Positions 18,526 through 27,500 of a DNA stretch of 64,000 nt are shown here, piece after piece; the first letter of the stretch is position 1, and the number at the start of each line of letters is the position of its first letter. This stretch comes from Bacillus kwashiorkori (GTDB lineage: Bacteria; Bacillota; Bacilli; Bacillales; Caldibacillaceae), in NCBI RefSeq assembly GCF_001375515.1, contig NZ_CTDX01000012.1, positions 180,702 through 244,701 of the forward strand, given 5' to 3'. The notes under the pieces are model-generated. The model had not been told where the DNA came from. It saw only the letters and a list, made by a program, of their open reading frames with translations, and searched no databases. The position numbers and the translations under genes were made by a program.

Positions 18526-19356
18526 ATGTTTCGAGGATTTTATACAGCTGCATCGGGAATGCTTGCTCAGCAAAGACGAACAGAAATGTTAACGAACAAC
18601 TTGGCAAATATGAATACGCCTGGATTTAAAGCCGATGAGTCATCTCTTAGGGCTTTTCCAGAATTGCTACTAAGCAGATTGGATGGACAACAGCCAATAG
18701 CCAATCGAAAACTACCTCAGCCAATGGCTAGTTTAGTCGGTGGATTGAATACAGGTGTCTATGTTCAAGATATTGCGCCACTATTTCATCAAGGTGATTT
18801 ACAACAAACAGAACTTTCAACAGACATTGCGCTAGTTGATTTGAATATCCCGACAACTAATGAAGGTTCACCAAGTACCGTGCTTTTTACTGTAGAAGGA
18901 CCGAATGGCGGGGTTCAATATACTAGAAATGGGAACTTCACGTTGGACGGGGCAGGATATTTAACGATGGCGAACGGACAATACGTATTATCGGCCGACG
19001 GAAATCGAATCCAGCTGACGAATGATGAATTTATCGTCGACAATGACGGCTGGATTAACCAAAATGGTGCGACAGTAGCAAGATTAGGTGTTGCCTATGC
19101 TGAAAATCCATTATTACTCGCAAAAAGAGATAATGGTACATATGAACTAGATAATGGCACACTACCGTCTGCTTACGACAATGAAAATATCGCTTTTCAA
19201 ACGAAACAAGGCTATATCGAGCGCTCGAATGTCGACCCGCAAAAAGCAATGACCGAACTATTAACCGCCTATCGCAGTTTTGAAGCAAACCAAAAAGTGT
19301 TACAAGCATATGATCGGAGTATGGATAAAGCGGTGAACGAAGTAGGGAGACTGTAG
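18526..19356 (+). CDS. flhO: Flagellar hook-basal body (rod-type) protein FlhO
   Basis: The 276-residue protein belongs to the FlgF/FlgG rod family. The N-terminal region is MFRGFYTAASGM with LTNNLANMNTPGFKAD, and the C-terminal FlgG-like tail is NVDPQKAMTELLTAYRSFEANQKVL. It is exported through the flagellar type III apparatus to form the distal rod. ATG 18526 is preceded by GAGGTGA; a GTG at 18517 lies inside that site and is unlikely to be used. It pairs with flhP 150 nt downstream, as in B. subtilis. Confidence 0.94.
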   Translation: MFRGFYTAASGMLAQQRRTEMLTNNLANMNTPGFKADESSLRAFPELLLSRLDGQQPIANRKLPQPMASLVGGLNTGVYVQDIAPLFHQGDLQQTELSTDIALVDLNIPTTNEGSPSTVLFTVEGPNGGVQYTRNGNFTLDGAGYLTMANGQYVLSADGNRIQLTNDEFIVDNDGWINQNGATVARLGVAYAENPLLLAKRDNGTYELDNGTLPSAYDNENIAFQTKQGYIERSNVDPQKAMTELLTAYRSFEANQKVLQAYDRSMDKAVNEVGRL

Positions 19357-19513
19357 TAGCTTGACTGGAGTATGAACAAGTACATTTCAGGACAATGCGC
19401 ATGATAAAAAGTCCTTAAAGTAACGGATTGGAAAAGTTGAAACATACCCCATAGGACAGCGCCTATGGATAAAAAAGTACAGAAAAGCAATGTGAAGATT
19501 CGAGGTGAAAAAA

Positions 19514-20356
19514 ATGAACCGTACAATGATTACAGCCGCAAATACAATGGGTCAGTTGCAAAAGCAATTAGATGTTATAAGCAATAATATTGCAAATTCA
19601 CAAACAACTGGCTACAAAAAACGTACGGCCCAGTTTTCGGAACTTATGTATCAACAATTTAACAATCAGCCTGTTCGCGGCGATGCAGTTGGCCGTTTAA
19701 CACCAGCAGGAATTCGCCAAGGTGTCGGGGCGCAACTTTCTCAAATTCAAATGATCATGAATTTAGGAAGTATCGTACAAACGAACCGAATGTTGGATTT
19801 TGCCATTCGAGACGAAAAACAGTTTTTTAAAGTGCTTGTTGAACGCGATGGAGAATCAACTATTCAATATACGCGCAATGGTGCCTTTTACTTATCGCCA
19901 TTAAATGACGAGGAAACAATGCTAGTTAATGGTGATGGACATCCTATTTTAGATGAAAATAACAATTCCATTATTTTTTCTGGCAATATGAAAACAGTCG
20001 GACTAGCCGATCAAGGAACACTTGTTTTTACGAATGATGCAAACGAAGAACAAACATTTCAACTTGGTATCGTCCAAATTGAAAAACCACAATTATTAGA
20101 ACTAGCTGGGGACAGTATGCTAAAGCTACCGAACCATTTTGACGAACTTACATTACCAGTAGAAGAAATAGTAATGGAATTAAACGGTGCAGAACGCGGG
20201 GAAATTAACATCGCACACCAAGCATTAGAACAATCTAATGTGGATGTTGCGGAAGAAATGACGAACTTAATCCAAACACAACGCTCGTACCAATTCCAAG
20301 CGCGTTCCATTACATTAGCAGACCAAATGCAAGGTTTAATTAACGGCATTAGGTAA
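19514..20356 (+). CDS. flhP: Flagellar hook-basal body (rod-type) protein FlhP
   Basis: The 280-residue paralogue of FlhO has MNRTMITAANTMGQLQKQLD and ISNNIANSQTTGYKKR at the N-terminus. The C-terminus is QSNVDVAEEMTNLIQTQRSYQ, the export and assembly motif of rod proteins. GAGGTG at 19502-19507 places the start at ATG 19514; the GTG at 19505 overlaps that site. No sigma-D type promoter is clear in the 157-nt gap after flhO, so co-transcription is likely. Confidence 0.94.
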   Translation: MNRTMITAANTMGQLQKQLDVISNNIANSQTTGYKKRTAQFSELMYQQFNNQPVRGDAVGRLTPAGIRQGVGAQLSQIQMIMNLGSIVQTNRMLDFAIRDEKQFFKVLVERDGESTIQYTRNGAFYLSPLNDEETMLVNGDGHPILDENNNSIIFSGNMKTVGLADQGTLVFTNDANEEQTFQLGIVQIEKPQLLELAGDSMLKLPNHFDELTLPVEEIVMELNGAERGEINIAHQALEQSNVDVAEEMTNLIQTQRSYQFQARSITLADQMQGLINGIR

Positions 20357-20360
20357 AAAA

Positions 20361-20413
20361 TTCAATCAAAGAAAAATATCTTTTTAAAAATAGTTTTCTC
20401 AACTTTGATTGAA
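20361..20413 (+). repeat. 11-bp perfect inverted repeat after flhP
   Basis: TTCAATCAAAG (20361-20371) is inverted at 20403-20413 around 31 nt. It may be a transcript-end hairpin for flhOP, though no T-run follows. Confidence 0.45.
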
Positions 20414-20607
20414 ACTTAAAAAAATGTTACTGGAAATAAAAAAATGAGTGATAAGATTTTTTTCACATACAATAACTAATAATTTATTGTTAAAAATAAT
20501 ATAGTTCAAATAACACATAATCATGGAACTTTTTGCAATAAAGAACTTGTATAAAATGGCATATTTATCTCGAAAAAGATCCGTAGTTATAAAGGAGTTT
20601 GTAGCGG

Positions 20608-20886
20608 ATGGAAGAAAAAATGAAAAAAATAGAAGGTCAATCACGCGAAGAACGAAGAAAGATTAAATTAGACAAACAGAAAGAGGAAGTAGCTCGGAAA
20701 CCGAGAAGAATTCGTATCCGGCTTATTCCCATTTGGCTGCGGGTAATTATCGTATTAATCTTAGTTGTCACTTTCTTCATGATTGGCACCATGATCGGTT
20801 ACGGGATTATCGGTGATGGCAATCCAACCGATGTGTTTAAAAAATCAACTTGGACACATATAACCGATATTGTTAATAAAAAATAA
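20608..20886 (+). CDS. Small membrane protein of the EpuA family (annotated as RNA polymerase subunit beta)
   Basis: The 92-residue protein has a strongly basic N-terminal half. One transmembrane helix follows (about residues 48-72, WLRVIIVLILVVTFFMIGTM), then a short extracytoplasmic tail with GNPTDVFKKSTW. This is the PF11772 (EpuA) layout. The family is often labelled DNA-directed RNA polymerase subunit beta in Bacillus genomes because it can be fused to or named after it, but nothing here indicates polymerase function. It lies between flhP and fabZ, its usual place. AAAGGAG precedes ATG 20608, and a strong terminator follows. Confidence 0.85.
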   Translation: MEEKMKKIEGQSREERRKIKLDKQKEEVARKPRRIRIRLIPIWLRVIIVLILVVTFFMIGTMIGYGIIGDGNPTDVFKKSTWTHITDIVNKK

Positions 20887-20893
20887 CGAAGCG

Positions 20894-20920
20894 ATGGAAG
20901 AATGCTCTTCCATTTTTTTA
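20894..20920 (+). terminator. Terminator after the EpuA-like gene
   Basis: TGGAAGA (20895-20901) pairs with TCTTCCA (20906-20912) around a 4-nt loop, followed by seven T. Confidence 0.9.
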
Positions 20921-21157
20921 TTTACCCACGTAAAACAAATACACTTGCAAACTTATGGAAGTATGGTACAAAATTTGCACTTGGACATAGTCTTCATTTT
21001 TTTGTAAAGTAGATGGTAAAGATAATTACTCCCATTCAGTGGTTGTATTAGAACGGGAAGCTCATAAACCCGCTTAGTTAATAACCAATCAGTTTGAAAG
21101 GGAGCACTGCTTCAGATTTTTTCCATTTATACATAAAAACGCGAGAGGAGTATTGTC

Positions 21158-21592
21158 ATGTTAGATATTCATGAGATTAAAAAAATTATCCCGCATCGCT
21201 ATCCATTTTTGTTAGTGGATAAAGTGTTGGAAGTGGAGGAAGGAAAGCGTGCGGTAGGTGTGAAAAACGTATCTGCCAATGAAGAGTTTTTTAACGGTCA
21301 CTTTCCTGATTATCCAGTGATGCCTGGTGTATTAATTGTCGAAGCACTTGCACAAGTCGGTGCAGTTGCACTTTTAAAAAAGGAAGAAAATCGTGGTCGG
21401 CTCGCATTTTTTGCTGGAATTGACAATTGTCGCTTTAAACGTCAAGTCAAACCTGGTGACGTGCTCAAATTAGAAGTGGAAATTACCCGTCTGCGCGGCC
21501 CAGTAGGTAAGGGGAAAGCCGTAGCAACGGTCGATGGTGAGCTCGCTTGTGAAGCAGAAATCATGTTTGCCCTTGGAGAAAAGGCAGAGTAA
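21158..21592 (+). CDS. fabZ: 3-hydroxyacyl-ACP dehydratase FabZ
   Basis: The 144-residue hotdog-fold enzyme carries the family signature: [31 protein letters not shown] (catalytic His and Glu in these two segments), and the [11 protein letters not shown] strand. It dehydrates beta-hydroxyacyl-ACP in the elongation cycle of type II fatty acid synthesis. The ribosome binding site is GAGAGGAG about 9 nt upstream of ATG 21158. No FapR-like operator is evident in the 240 bases upstream. It is transcribed alone, ending at 21682-21728. Confidence 0.97.
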   Translation: MLDIHEIKKIIPHRYPFLLVDKVLEVEEGKRAVGVKNVSANEEFFNGHFPDYPVMPGVLIVEALAQVGAVALLKKEENRGRLAFFAGIDNCRFKRQVKPGDVLKLEVEITRLRGPVGKGKAVATVDGELACEAEIMFALGEKAE

Positions 21593-21681
21593 TTTTTAGA
21601 AATCAAATGGTAGATAGGATGACTATTCAACAATTGGACAACGAGAATGAATCTCCAGAAAATGCCATTACTATCTTTTGA

Positions 21682-21728
21682 GGAAATGTTCCAAGAACGT
21701 TTTTCAAGGACCGTTTCCTTTCTTTTTC
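21682..21728 (+). terminator. Terminator after fabZ
   Basis: GGAAATGTTCC (21682-21692) pairs with GGACCGTTTCC (21708-21718), with one mismatch and a G-U, followed by a T-rich tail. Confidence 0.75.
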
Positions 21729-21939
21729 ACATAATGTTTGTTCCAACCTCTTTAGTGACAACTTTTAGAAGTTATTTCCAAATAAAACCACATACAATCA
21801 GAAAACCTTCATGAATGATTTTTCTCCCTCATTATGTAATAAATACCCATTTTTTAATGCAAGTTCTTTTTATTTTTGGGCAATATAACATCAGACCGCA
21901 CTTAGGTCAAATTTTAACCGACAGAAAGGAGTACCAATA

Positions 21940-22332
21940 ATGAATAAACTTTTTAAAATTATTGGGGGAACCGCATTAGCCGCTATGTTGATGACAGGTT
22001 GTGCCAACAACGATACAGACCAAAACCCACCGCCACCACAAGTGGATGATAATAACGACAATGGTGTTCTTGACGGTAATAACAATAATGGTACAAACAA
22101 TGGCATTAATGGTGGCACAAATGGCAACAACGGCACGAATGGAACAAATGGAACGAACGGTACGAACAACGGTACGATGAATGACGGTAATGGAAACACG
22201 AACGATAACAACCGTATAAATGATACGAACATCCCTGGAGATGGGGACCCAGCGTTAGACAGAAACACACCAGCAGAAGATTTAATTGAAGACAGAAAAG
22301 ATATGAGAGACGATGACAATAAAGACAGTTAA
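21940..22332 (+). CDS. Low-complexity Asn/Gly/Thr-rich lipoprotein
   Basis: The 130-residue protein has a lipoprotein signal with lipobox MTGC (Cys21). A PPPPQVDDNN segment follows, then a run of NGT/NNG repeats through about residue 95, and an acidic Asp-rich C-terminus. AAAGGAG precedes ATG 21940. The repeat-rich section would be disordered and should be prone to length variation between strains. I recognise no named family. It would be anchored on the outer face of the membrane; its function is unknown. Confidence 0.75.
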   Translation: MNKLFKIIGGTALAAMLMTGCANNDTDQNPPPPQVDDNNDNGVLDGNNNNGTNNGINGGTNGNNGTNGTNGTNGTNNGTMNDGNGNTNDNNRINDTNIPGDGDPALDRNTPAEDLIEDRKDMRDDDNKDS

Positions 22333-22345
22333 ATAATAACTACTT

Positions 22346-22389
22346 AAAAACAAACCCATTTCTCCAAAACGAGAGTGGGTTTGTTATAT
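22346..22389. terminator. Bidirectional terminator between convergent genes
   Basis: AACAAACCCA (22349-22358) pairs with TGGGTTTGTT (22376-22385), with an inner TTCTC/GAGAG extension. It lies between the + strand lipoprotein gene and the - strand ywpF. Confidence 0.85.
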
Positions 22390-22402
22390 TGCACGCAGTA
22401 CG

Positions 22403-22804
22403 TTAAGAGCGGTTTTTTGCCTTAAAGGCCGCTAACAAATCATCACCTGATAGCCCTTTCTCGATTAAATCTGCTAAAAGTTTTTCAGAATGATGCCCAC
22501 GGGAATAGGACATGTTTCCTTCCATTAAAATAGAGGCAAAGTCATCCATTTCCTCTGCAGCGACCACCTTCATACGAAAATATGCTGGCTCATTATCACG
22601 CTTCGTAATCGTTGCTCGTACAGAAAACTCATTTCCCCCAAAACTTAAGAAATGTGGCAGGAACTCCCTTTTAACAAAACATTCCATTAACCATGTGTTC
22701 GATTCATTTTCTTGATTAATAACAAGAGCATCGATAATATCAATCGTAACTTCCTCGCCCGACTGCTTTTTTAACTCCAGCCCGACTAATTTAAATGTTT
22801 TCAT
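22403..22804 (-). CDS. ywpF: YwpF-like protein
   Basis: The 133-residue protein begins MKTFKLVGLELKKQ, as in B. subtilis YwpF, and sits in the matching neighbourhood between fabZ and ssbB. Other notable stretches are INQENESNTWLME and YFRMKVVAAEEMDDFA. It is soluble and has no recognisable catalytic motif; its biochemical role is unknown. On the minus strand GAGGTGA lies 6 nt upstream of the ATG at 22804. It is read alone toward the bidirectional terminator. Confidence 0.88.
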   Translation of the reverse strand: MKTFKLVGLELKKQSGEEVTIDIIDALVINQENESNTWLMECFVKREFLPHFLSFGGNEFSVRATITKRDNEPAYFRMKVVAAEEMDDFASILMEGNMSYSRGHHSEKLLADLIEKGLSGDDLLAAFKAKNRS

Positions 22805-23097
22805 AAACTCACCTCATCCCGAACAATATGTAGTATTCAAATTTGATTTATATAGCAAAATATTGTGTCGAAATATTCTTTAAAAAAAATGATAAAAAGT
22901 TTAAAGGTAAAGTTTGCCCTTTTTTTAAGAATAAAAAAGACAAAATTGTATTTCAATTAGTAAAATCGGTTCTGTAAGTTATCAGATTTTTAAAATTGAT
23001 TGATTTTACATAAATGTTTGTACGTATTATCATACAGATAACAACAAGGAAATACTACAAAAACGCTATGAAATTTTTGTTGATTGGAGGTAATTAA
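22805..23097 (+). promoter_or_regulatory. Divergent ywpF/ssbB regulatory region with possible ComK box
   Basis: The AT-rich gap holds AAAA-N5-TTTC (22942-22954) and, 7 nt further on, an AAAATCGGTTCTG stretch (22962-22974). Together they loosely resemble a pair of ComK AT-boxes (AAAA-N5-TTTT), as expected for ssbB, a ComK target in B. subtilis. The second box is poor, so this is tentative. Confidence 0.3.
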
Positions 23098-23457
23098 TTG
23101 TTAAATCAAGTAACATTAGTTGGCAGATTAACTCGTGACCCAGAAATAAAATTTACGAATGACGGTATTCCAGTAACTCAAGTGATAATAGCAGTTAGTC
23201 GTGGATTCCGCGATAACAATGGTATCGTCCAAGCCGATTTTGTCCAATGTACACTTTGGCGCAAGGTGGCTGAAAATACGGCTCAATATTGTAAAAAAGG
23301 CTCGATCATCGGCATTACCGGTCGAATTCAGACACGCAATTATGAAAACCAAGAAGGTAGAAAAATTTATGTAACGGAAGTAGTTGCCGACAGAGTCCGC
23401 TTCCTCGGTGGCAGACCTCAAGAAGACCGCGAATTTGCTACAACCTCTGCAGATTAA
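23098..23457 (+). CDS. ssbB: Competence-type single-stranded DNA-binding protein SsbB
   Basis: The 119-residue protein is an OB-fold SSB: LLNQVTLVGRLTRDPEIKFT, DFVQCTLWRKVAE, GITGRIQTRNYENQEG and VVADRVRFLG. It lacks the long Gln/Gly/Pro-rich linker and acidic C-terminal tip of the essential SsbA, so it is the short form that protects incoming DNA during transformation. The start is TTG 23098 with GGAGG 7 nt upstream. Position next to ywpF matches B. subtilis ywpH/ssbB. A small frame with its own ribosome binding site follows. Confidence 0.93.
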   Translation: MLNQVTLVGRLTRDPEIKFTNDGIPVTQVIIAVSRGFRDNNGIVQADFVQCTLWRKVAENTAQYCKKGSIIGITGRIQTRNYENQEGRKIYVTEVVADRVRFLGGRPQEDREFATTSAD

Positions 23458-23506
23458 TTCCCACTTACGTTTCATTTTACAAATTTTCGAAAAAGGGGGT
23501 GAATGA

Positions 23507-23635
23507 ATGGGAACATCCATTGATCATTCTCGTTTAGAACAACTTGTCCAATTGTTAATAACGATAACAGGTAAGTCCAATGCAAAAATAATCGAATTAG
23601 AACAGCGGATAGCTGAACTAGAAAAAGCAACATGA
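23507..23635 (+). CDS. Putative 42-residue small protein downstream of ssbB
   Basis: A 42-codon frame follows the site AAGGGGGTGA (23493-23502) and starts at ATG 23507. The product is amphipathic and helical, ending in a heptad-like KIIELEQRIAELEKA stretch that could form a short coiled coil. It lies 49 nt after ssbB on the same strand. I do not recognise the family. The strong ribosome binding site and the protein-like composition are the only evidence. Confidence 0.5.
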   Translation: MGTSIDHSRLEQLVQLLITITGKSNAKIIELEQRIAELEKAT

Positions 23636-23650
23636 GAATAAGCCAATCGG

Positions 23651-23752
23651 ATGATGTTCATGATAGAACAGGCAAATAAACCATTAAAGGGGGTGATGGA
23701 GAAAAAAGTAGTCTTTGTAAAAAAGGAGAAGAGTTTCCGTTCTTTCATTTAA
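23651..23752 (+). CDS. Possible 33-residue basic peptide
   Basis: A 33-codon frame (ATG 23651 to TAA 23752) follows the previous small gene. An internal AAAGGGGGTG directly precedes a second ATG at 23696, which would leave a basic 18-residue peptide; the spacing is too tight for comfort. This is low-confidence coding. Confidence 0.2.
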   Translation: MMFMIEQANKPLKGVMEKKVVFVKKEKSFRSFI

Positions 23753-24421
23753 CTTACTGATTAAAAAGGAGGGATGTGAGTCATTTTTAGTCTTTTGAAT
23801 TTAGGTCTTTCTACCTATTAACGAAACATGATACAACTAGGTAGTTAGTAATATCGCATATTTATGTAAAAGTTAATTCGAGTAATAAAAAGCTTTAATG
23901 TATTTATTGAATCGTGGCGGAAAACACACCGATTGGAAAATTTACAAACTATATTGGCGTAGCTGAACTTGAAAAGATCATACCCCTAGTAATGTAAAAA
24001 TGGTTGAATGGAATTTTTTGGCAAGTACATTAGTGGAGTAATCAAAGTGGGAATAAAATTAAACGGATATTAACGAAAGGTAAGAGCAATTTAGTCTGAA
24101 GCTATTTGGTTTATTATCGGGGTATTCATCCCAATAAAAAGTAATGCATAGAATTCAAATGTAAGTTGGGCAATATAACATAATTAACCAGTAAATTATC
24201 AATATTTTCATAATATTCCTCTAAATACAATAGTCCTACAAACAATACGAGGGTGTTTGTAGGGCACGGTAACAAACGTTAGTATTTCTCCAACAATTTA
24301 AATCAACCAAAATACGATACAAATCCAATAATTAAACATTCCTCTAGAGAGAAAACACACCTGAATTACAAATCCCCAAAAGGCCTTTCAAAAAAAATCC
24401 CCTAACTATCCCACCAAATAA
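23753..24421. pseudogene. Non-coding stretch with decayed coding-like fragments
   Basis: No intact gene is found in about 670 bases. Two protein-like pieces in the + direction, interrupted by stops, can be read. One runs from about 23912 to 23997 (contains NTPIGKFTNYIGVAELEK). The other runs from about 24047 to 24140 (contains SGNKIKRILTKGKSNLV). The second loosely recalls the C-terminal part of IS110-type transposases, but the match is weak. A decayed mobile element is my best guess. Confidence 0.25.
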
Positions 24422-24449
24422 CCAGTAGTAAAAAACTACTGGCTTTTTT
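24422..24449 (+). terminator. Perfect-stem intrinsic terminator
   Basis: CCAGTAGT (24422-24429) and ACTACTGG (24435-24442) form an 8-bp perfect stem with an A5 loop, followed by CTTTTTT. It would stop + strand transcripts entering the convergent ywqA region. Confidence 0.85.
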
Positions 24450-24454
24450 AACGC

Positions 24455-24512
24455 AAAAAAGGGGACTGTCCCCAACAATTGCAAATGTTGCGAATTGTTG
24501 GGGACAGTCCCC
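24455..24512 (-). terminator. 20-bp perfect inverted repeat with nested GGGGAC palindrome; ywqA terminator
   Basis: The 20-base arm at 24461-24480 is perfectly inverted at 24493-24512. The 12-nt loop adds a GCAA/TTGC pair set. Each arm contains the interrupted palindrome GGGGACTGTCCCC. On the minus strand the stem is followed by TTTTTT (complement of 24455-24460), so it works as the terminator of ywqA. The nested symmetry is also typical of dispersed REP-like repeats. Confidence 0.8.
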
Positions 24513-24519
24513 CACCACG

Positions 24520-27500
24520 TTAGTCGAGTTTGAGGATATCGTATAGGTCGTTGTCGGACATGTCAGCGAGCCATTGATCGCTTTGGATAATTTCGTTGTT
24601 CAGCGATTGTTTTCGCTCCAACATCGCATCAATTTTCTCTTCCAATGTCCCTGTCGTAATAAATTTATGGACATGGACAAATTTCGTCTGGCCAATTCGA
24701 TATGCCCGATCAGTTGCCTGATTTTCCACAGCAGGATTCCACCAGCGGTCATAGTGCACAACATGATTAGCCGCTGTTAAATTCAACCCAGTTCCGCCCG
24801 CCTTCAAGGACAATAACAATATCGGATACTCCCCATTTTGGAACCGATCAATCATCTCGTCTCGCTGTTGTTTCGTTGATCCCCCATTTAAGAACGGTAT
24901 TTTAATTTTATACCGCTTCTCCAGAGTGAACCGAATCATTTCCCCCATTCCGAGATACTGGGTAAAAATTAACCCGTGCTCTTCTTGATCTAAAATCGAA
25001 TCAAACAACTCCGCCAATTTTTCTAACTTCGTCGAACGCTCTAACAAATATTGATGTCCCGTCTCTTTCAAATATAACGCAGGGTGATTGCACAATTGTT
25101 TTAGCTTACCGAGCAGTTTTAACACTAACCCTTTCCGTTCAAACCCAGAAAGCTTCGTTATTTGCTCAAATGTAGTTTGGACTAGCTCATCATAAAGTGC
25201 CGCCTGCTCCGGTGTCAGCGGACAATACTCTTTTTGCTCTAATTTTTCCGGCAAATTGAGAGCAACTTCTTCATCCAATTTCGTCCGTCTTAATAAAAAC
25301 GGGCGAATTAATTTGCGCAGCTCGTCAATTTTCACCGTATCACGCTCCCGTTCAATCGGCAACACGAATCGTTGTTGAAAATGTGTCAAGCTGCCTAAAT
25401 ATCCTTTATTAATAAAATCAAAAATTGACCATAATTCCGTCAAACGATTTTCCATCGGAGTACCTGTCAAAGCAATATGATGCTGACCCTTCAACTTCCG
25501 AATCGCTCGTGACTGTTTTGTAGCCGCATTTTTAATATTTTGCGCCTCATCAAGGACAATCGTTCCCCAACTTACACTCGCTAGTTCATCAAAATCAATA
25601 TGGGCAAGACCGTACGTAGTAAGAACAACGTCGGCTTGATCTAAACTTGCACGCTCCTTTTCAAAAAGAACTTCACTACCACTACCACTCGCATTAACTA
25701 AGTGACCGGCATTTTCTTCCATCCCATCCTCACTAACGTCACTAGACACAACATTCGATTTAACCGCGGCCTTCTCGCTCAAAACGGGACTGCTGTCAAC
25801 ACTATCACGATAAACTTTCATCCTCGGATTACCCGAACTACCACGATAATCTCCACCATCTAACCAGCCTACACCGTCACCGTAATCTGCGTCATCCAAA
25901 TCGCCCGAGCCATCACGATAATCCTCAACTCCAGCACTTTCCGAACTACCACGATAATCTCCACCATCCAACCTGCCTACACCGTCACCGTAATCTGCAC
26001 CATCCAAACCGCCAACACCGTCATAATAATCTGCGCCATCCATTCCGCCCACGCCATCATTATAATCTCCACCATCCAAACGACCCATACGATTTCCATC
26101 ATCCTGAAAACCGACCACACGGCGAAACTCATCCGCCTTTTTCCTGCTCGGGCCATAATGTAAATGCACCCGCAAATCTGGGGCAAACTTCTCCATTTCC
26201 CGCTGCCAATTCCCTAACACAGAAGTCGGGCAAATGATAAGCGCTGGTCCCCCCATAGGCTCGCGTTCTTTTACTAACAACAAATACGCAATCAGCTGGA
26301 TTGTTTTTCCAAGGCCCATATCATCGGCGAGACACGCCCCAAAGCGATATTTTCGTAAAAAATATAACCAGTTCATTCCTTTCACTTGGTAAGGTCGCAG
26401 CTCCCCGTGCAAAGCTTGCGGTACTGGCTCATTCGGCAACTCTGTCAACTCAGTTAATGATTGAACAAAGGAACGCAATTTCGGGTGTAACTCAATTTGT
26501 ATCCGTGAAAAAACTTCGGCATTATGATCATCATTTTCAAAAGCTTCCCGTTCATCGGCCCCATACAACAATTCTTGCTCGATAAAATCTTGAACCCGCA
26601 TCCCTTTTTTCTCTGCTTTTTCCATCATCGACTTAATTTGCCTAATAAAGTCCGGATCCAATTTTACCCATTGGCCATTCACATAAATTAACCGCCGATT
26701 TTGCTCCACCAATTTTTGAAACTCTGCCTCAGAAAAATCCACGTCATTAATCGACAGCCGCCACTCGAAATCCATAATGGCATCTAAACCGACAAAGGAT
26801 GGTCCAGAAGAACCGGAAGATACTTGTGCCTTCAAACGCAAATTTGCTTCCTTTATCGACTCCCACCATGCAGGTAAAAGTATCTCAAACCCGAGCATTA
26901 ACAGCGCTTCACTAGTATTTGTCAAAAAACCCCACGCCTCATCCTCGGTTAGCTCGTACTTCCACTCTCCATCGAAAAATAATTCCTTCACCCGTTGCAA
27001 CCGTTCCTCCACTGTATCCAAAAAAGGCTCCCATCGCTTCGGAATTTTTGCCCCACGAGTACGCCCCTTCCTGCTACCAGCATTATCATCGAAACGACTT
27101 GTATAAGGAATAACCACTTCCTGTTTCTTTTTATCCCGCAAAATCGTCTCTAACGTCCACCAATCGCCATCCTCTTCTGGCTCCTCCAACCGATATCCGA
27201 CAGAAAACGGCAGCTCATCTTCTTTCAAACCGATCCACTCCATAAACATCTCATCGGAAAAAAGCTTTTCCACCGGGATGTGCCGATCGACTAAACTTTG
27301 TAAAAATGCTTGCTGTTCTGTCCAATTTTTCCCACCAACTGAATGATTTTTCAAAAATTCATGAACACCGTTATCAAATAGTTGCTGAACAAACTCCTGC
27401 TTAGTCGCAAAAACATTCTCCTGCAAAAAAGCCTCATCTGCCAATTTTTCTTCCCAAAAATTCGGTAAAAACTCATCCCACACATCTTCCGGAACTTCCC

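Noticed and set aside
20940..21157. FapR operator upstream of fabZ
   Set aside because: I found no match to the palindromic FapR consensus in this gap.
24422..24512. CRISPR-like repeat reading of the palindromic segment
   Set aside because: There are only two hairpins with unrelated sequences and no spacer-repeat series.
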